The notes under the pieces are model-generated. The model did no database searches and had not been told where the DNA came from. It saw only the letters and a list, made by a program, of their open reading frames with translations. A stretch of 8,603 nt of DNA from the NCBI GenBank assembly GCA_964549945.1, contig CAZJXD010000148.1:1-8603 (forward strand). Reading direction: 5' to 3'. Origin of the DNA: B25-G16 sp964549945. Lineage in GTDB: Bacteria; Desulfobacterota; DSM-4660; Desulfatiglandales; B25-G16. Numbering within the stretch: the stretch's first letter is position 1; each line of letters starts with the position of its first letter. The translations under genes were made by a program, and so were the position numbers. Below, in pieces: positions 6,344-8,603 of this stretch.

Positions 6344-7066
6344 ATGATGGTAAATCTGACGATCGATGACAAGAGGATTCAAGCTGAGGAAGGTTCAACC
6401 ATCCTACAGGCTGCGCGAAGTAACGGAATAAAGATCCCCACCCTGTGTTATCATGACGAACTCCCTGCCTCCGGGGCATGCAGGCTCTGTTCGGTGGAGA
6501 TAAAGAGGGGGGAAAGGACTCGGATCGTTGCCTCCTGCATCTACCAGGTCGCTGAGGATCTGATCGTTGATACACAGAGTGAGCGGGTAAAAAACGTCCG
6601 CAGGTTGGTCTCGGAGCTGCTAATGGCGAGATGCCCGGAGTCGAAGGTGATCCGGGAGTTGGCGGCAAAACTCGGCATAGAGGAGCAGGCCAGGTTTACG
6701 CCCGATGAGGATAAGGGCACCTGTATCCTTTGCCGTCAATGTGTGCAGGTTTGCGAGGAAGTGGTCGGGGTGAGCGCTATCGGCCTTTCCTACCGCGGTG
6801 ATAAGAAGGTTGTAGGCCCCCCTTTCATGGAGCCCTCGATTGCCTGTATTGGCTGTGGTGCCTGTGCGTATGTGTGCCCGACCGGACATATCACCATGGA
6901 GGAGAGCGAGAGCGGAGATGAGCGGACTATCTGGAGTAAGACATTTAAAATGATGCCCTGCAAGGTGTGCGGAAGGTATTTTGCCCCACAAGAGCAGTTG
7001 GAATACATAAGTAAAACAACAAATGTGCCGTTGGACGCGCTGAGTGTGTGCGTGGACTGCCGGTAG
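6344..7066 (+). CDS. Short NuoG/HoxU-like iron-sulfur subunit ([2Fe-2S] plus two [4Fe-4S])
   Basis: This 240-residue protein matches the N-terminal iron-sulfur part of NuoG, HoxU or HydA but has no molybdopterin or H-cluster domain. An N-terminal [2Fe-2S] plant-type ferredoxin domain has C35, C46, C49 and C65. The next region (about 80-115), which in NuoG carries a His-Cys3 [4Fe-4S] site, has only C97 and no such motif. Two [4Fe-4S] motifs follow: C127/C130/C133/C137 and C168/C171/C174/C178. A C-terminal pair, C206-x2-C209 and C236-x2-C239, looks like a zinc ribbon or an extra metal site. It should wire the NuoEF-like pair to the Por core. Two adjacent ATGs (6344 and 6347) are possible; AAGG at 6335-6338 fits either. 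No terminator follows. Confidence 0.9.
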   Translation: MMVNLTIDDKRIQAEEGSTILQAARSNGIKIPTLCYHDELPASGACRLCSVEIKRGERTRIVASCIYQVAEDLIVDTQSERVKNVRRLVSELLMARCPESKVIRELAAKLGIEEQARFTPDEDKGTCILCRQCVQVCEEVVGVSAIGLSYRGDKKVVGPPFMEPSIACIGCGACAYVCPTGHITMEESESGDERTIWSKTFKMMPCKVCGRYFAPQEQLEYISKTTNVPLDALSVCVDCR

Positions 7067-7201
7067 GTTTCAATGATTCTCTGCCTTTATCCCTCACAGA
7101 AACGAACCAGGCGGCGATCCGATCAATAAAGCCCTCAAGGTACTATATCGGTCCAAGAGCATGCCCGCCTTTTAGGAGGCCAAAGAGAAAGGGAAAGCGA
7201 G
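7067..7201. other. Gap between the NuoG-like and HIT genes
   Basis: This 135-base spacer shows no convincing intrinsic terminator and no good promoter. AGGAGG at 7174-7179 is 22 bases from the next ATG, too far to serve as its ribosome binding site; GGGA at 7191-7194 is better placed. The HIT gene may therefore be read through from the operon. Confidence 0.5.
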
Positions 7202-7615
7202 ATGGACTGTATATTTTGCAAGATCGTCAACGGGGAGATACCCGCGGTTAAGGTCTTGGATGAGGACAAGGTCCTTGCATTCATGGATATCAATCCCGCG
7301 TCCCGCGGCCATATGCTGGTGGTTCCCAAGAATCACGCCGAGAACATCTTCGAGATCCAGGAGGGTGACTTTTCGGCGGTCATGGGGGCGGTGAGGAGAT
7401 GCGCGGGCGCGGTGAAAGAGGCACTGGGGGCTGAGGGGATCACCGTGCTTCAGCTCAATGGCAGGGCATCCGACCAGCTCGTCCCCCACCTGCACGTGCA
7501 CATCATGCCCAGGTGGGAAAACGACGGGATGTCGGTGTCGCAGTGGGAGATGGGCAAGGGCGATATCGAGGAGCTCCAGGGGATCGCCCACAGGGTCCAG
7601 GAATATCTCAAATAA
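7202..7615 (+). CDS. HIT-family (HINT-like) nucleotide hydrolase
   Basis: This 137-residue protein is a histidine-triad hydrolase of the HINT branch, a cytoplasmic enzyme class that cleaves nucleoside phosphoramidates and related adenylated compounds. The catalytic triad motif HLHVHIMP has H96, H98 and H100. The N-terminal CIFCKIVNGEIP, with C3 and C6, matches the zinc-binding start of many HINT proteins, and the conserved MDINPASRGHMLVVPK and NGRASDQ segments are present. The start is fixed because the CIFC motif begins at residue 3. It lies 135 bases behind the NuoG-like gene on the same strand and ends one base before the convergent surE stop. Codon use is more GC-rich than in the por operon. 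Its natural substrate cannot be inferred, and a link to the Por complex is not supported beyond position. Confidence 0.93.
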   Translation: MDCIFCKIVNGEIPAVKVLDEDKVLAFMDINPASRGHMLVVPKNHAENIFEIQEGDFSAVMGAVRRCAGAVKEALGAEGITVLQLNGRASDQLVPHLHVHIMPRWENDGMSVSQWEMGKGDIEELQGIAHRVQEYLK

Positions 7616-7616
7616 C

Positions 7617-8375
7617 TCATAGATCAAAAGTAAGGGAGGCGAGCCGCTTTACCTCTTTGTGGTGGGTGAGGTCGAAGGTGATGGGAGTAATGGAAATCCG
7701 GTTCTCGGCAAGGACTTTTAGGTCGGTACGCGGCAGGCTCTCCTCAACGGGCGTCTCGCTCGCCAGCCAGTAGTAGACATTTCCCCTGGGGTCGTTCCTC
7801 TTTTCAAACGCATCCCTCTGCCTGACGAGATCCTGGGTGGTGAAGGATACACCCTTGATCTGATCCTCGGGTATTGCCGGTATGTTCACGTTCAGGGCCG
7901 TTCCCTCGCTGAGGCCTTGTGCCGTGATAAACGCGATTATCCTGCGGGAGAACCTCGCCGCAAAACCGAAGTCCGGGTCTACCTTAGTGTTGAGCGAGAT
8001 CGCGACCGAGGGAATGCCCAGAAAGGCCCCTTCGGTGGCGGCGGAAACGGTCCCTGAATACAGAAGATTTATTCCCACGTTGGACCCCATGTTGATGCCG
8101 GAGATGATCATATCTGGCCGGTCAGGCAGTATCTCCTGTACCCCTATCTTCACACAATCAGCAGGTGTTCCGCTCACCCCAAAGCCGAAGAAATCCCCCC
8201 GTCTCTTGAACCGCCTTACCCTCAGGGGATTCGATAGGCTAATGGCGTGGCCCGTTGCGCTCATCTCCACCTCCGGAGCTACGATGGAGAGCTCGAAATC
8301 CCCCTTCAGCTCTTCGTAAAGCGCGAAAAGGCCATCGGCAAGTATGCCGTCATCGTTTGTCAGGAGTATTCTCAT
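7617..8375 (-). CDS. surE: 5'/3'-nucleotidase SurE
   Basis: This 252-residue protein is a SurE survival-protein phosphatase, a metal-dependent enzyme that removes phosphate from nucleoside monophosphates. MRILLTNDDG at the start supplies D8 and D9; S39 (in VEMSATGHA) and N95 (in SGINMGSN) complete the metal site, at the same numbering I recall for the Thermotoga maritima enzyme. SGTPADCVKIG (68-78), NLLYSGTVSAATEGA (103-117) and GIPSVAISL are family signatures. The length is normal and the gene is intact. It reads on the reverse strand, tail to tail with the HIT gene with one base between the stops. AGGG just upstream of the ATG (minus strand) is a weak ribosome binding site. It is often encoded near stress or housekeeping genes, and here nothing ties it to the operon. 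Confidence 0.96.
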   Translation of the reverse strand: MRILLTNDDGILADGLFALYEELKGDFELSIVAPEVEMSATGHAISLSNPLRVRRFKRRGDFFGFGVSGTPADCVKIGVQEILPDRPDMIISGINMGSNVGINLLYSGTVSAATEGAFLGIPSVAISLNTKVDPDFGFAARFSRRIIAFITAQGLSEGTALNVNIPAIPEDQIKGVSFTTQDLVRQRDAFEKRNDPRGNVYYWLASETPVEESLPRTDLKVLAENRISITPITFDLTHHKEVKRLASLTFDL

Positions 8376-8440
8376 CCCTGTTCACCGTGAGTATGTATAC
8401 AATATTATGAAGTTTAAAAAAAGAGGAATAATGTAATTAC
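8376..8440 (-). promoter_or_regulatory. AT-rich upstream region of surE, probable promoter zone
   Basis: The 65 bases before surE are AT-rich and include, read on the minus strand, CATAAT and TATACA hexamers that could act as -10 boxes. No good -35 sits at the right distance from either, so no exact promoter is called. Confidence 0.3.
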
Positions 8441-8557
8441 TTAGGTGAATAGGCTGAAGGCGGAAGGCCCTTCGGCAGGCTCAGGGCCGCGAGTGAAATC
8501 GAACGGCTGTCAGGTCCTTTCCTGCCTCGGTCTTCAGTCTTCAGCCTATCAACCTGA
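8441..8557. repeat. Imperfect inverted-repeat element (MITE- or REP-like)
   Basis: The outer arms share a perfect 11-bp core, ATAGGCTGAAG at 8449-8459 and its complement CTTCAGCCTAT at 8539-8549. Homology continues outward (AGGT at 8443-8446 against ACCT at 8552-8555) and inward to GGCAGG (8474-8479) against CCTGCC (8521-8526), leaving about 41 bases in the middle. Both arms have a seven-base rhythm (AGGCTGA AGGCGGA on the left, TCTTCAG TCTTCAG on the right). A smaller hairpin, GGCCCT at 8466-8471 with AGGGCC at 8483-8488, lies in the left half. It encodes nothing evident. Small dispersed palindromic elements look like this, but copy number cannot be seen in one window. Confidence 0.6.
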
Positions 8558-8603
8558 AAATCTTTAAAAACTCCTTTTACATTATTGCACTTTTATCTTG
8601 AAA
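8558..8603. other. AT-rich window edge
   Basis: The final 46 bases are AT-rich with no open gene, hairpin terminator or clear promoter. They probably belong to the upstream region of whatever lies beyond the window. Confidence 0.4.

Noticed and set aside
5784..6668. Long reverse-strand open frame of 294 codons
   Set aside because: It lies opposite the well-supported NuoF- and NuoG-like genes, is rich in Pro, Ser and Arg as antisense shadows are, and matches no family I recognise.
1017..7066. Operon as part of a respiratory complex I
   Set aside because: None of the membrane or connecting subunits (NuoA-D, H-N) are present, the NuoG-like protein is only 240 residues, and the leading genes are Por subunits.
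1017..7066. Electron-bifurcating [FeFe] hydrogenase (HydABC)
   Set aside because: No H-cluster motifs occur in the NuoG-like protein or elsewhere in the window; it ends with a four-cysteine segment instead of the hydrogenase domain.
7048..7251. Small forward open frame between the NuoG-like and HIT genes
   Set aside because: It overlaps the ends of two solid genes in another frame, lacks a ribosome binding site and has no recognisable motif.
8441..8557. CRISPR array or tRNA/ncRNA gene at the window end
   Set aside because: The repeats are inverted and only seven bases in tandem, with no regular spacers, and no cloverleaf or conserved RNA motif can be drawn.

Overview
This window looks like part of the genome of an anaerobic bacterium with moderately high GC. 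A Desulfobacterota-type (sulfate-reducing or syntrophic) lineage is my best guess. It rests on general resemblance: a four-subunit oxygen-sensitive 2-oxoacid:ferredoxin oxidoreductase, many iron-sulfur proteins, and a NuoEFG/HydABC-like module of the kind anaerobes recruit to several enzymes. The sequence alone does not prove the taxon.

Layout. Positions 1-729 hold the last codons of an upstream gene (probably the partner sensor kinase) overlapping a complete NarL/FixJ-type response regulator. Positions 730-1016 are non-coding and contain a strong intrinsic terminator followed by a sigma70-like promoter with an inverted repeat around it. Positions 1017-7066 form one tight seven-gene forward operon: gamma, delta, alpha and beta subunits of a pyruvate-type 2-oxoacid oxidoreductase, then a NuoE/HydC-like [2Fe-2S] protein, a NuoF/HydB-like FMN/NAD(P)H protein, and a short NuoG-like (HoxU-like) iron-sulfur protein. 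A forward HIT-family hydrolase gene follows at 7202-7615. The reverse-strand surE (7617-8375) converges on it with one base between them. The last 228 bases are non-coding and carry an imperfect inverted-repeat element.

How the genes may work together. The four Por subunits should oxidise a 2-oxoacid such as pyruvate to the acyl-CoA plus CO2, or run in reverse, using TPP and [4Fe-4S] clusters. The next three genes are the electron-input/output module that links pyridine nucleotides to iron-sulfur chains in complex I, HydABC hydrogenases and BamGHI of class II benzoyl-CoA reductase. No hydrogenase, formate dehydrogenase or membrane subunit is present. The simplest inference is therefore a soluble complex coupling 2-oxoacid oxidation or synthesis to NAD(P)(H), possibly with ferredoxin as an additional partner. 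This is the most interesting feature of the window. The flanking response regulator, HIT and SurE genes look like ordinary neighbours and have no visible functional link to the operon.
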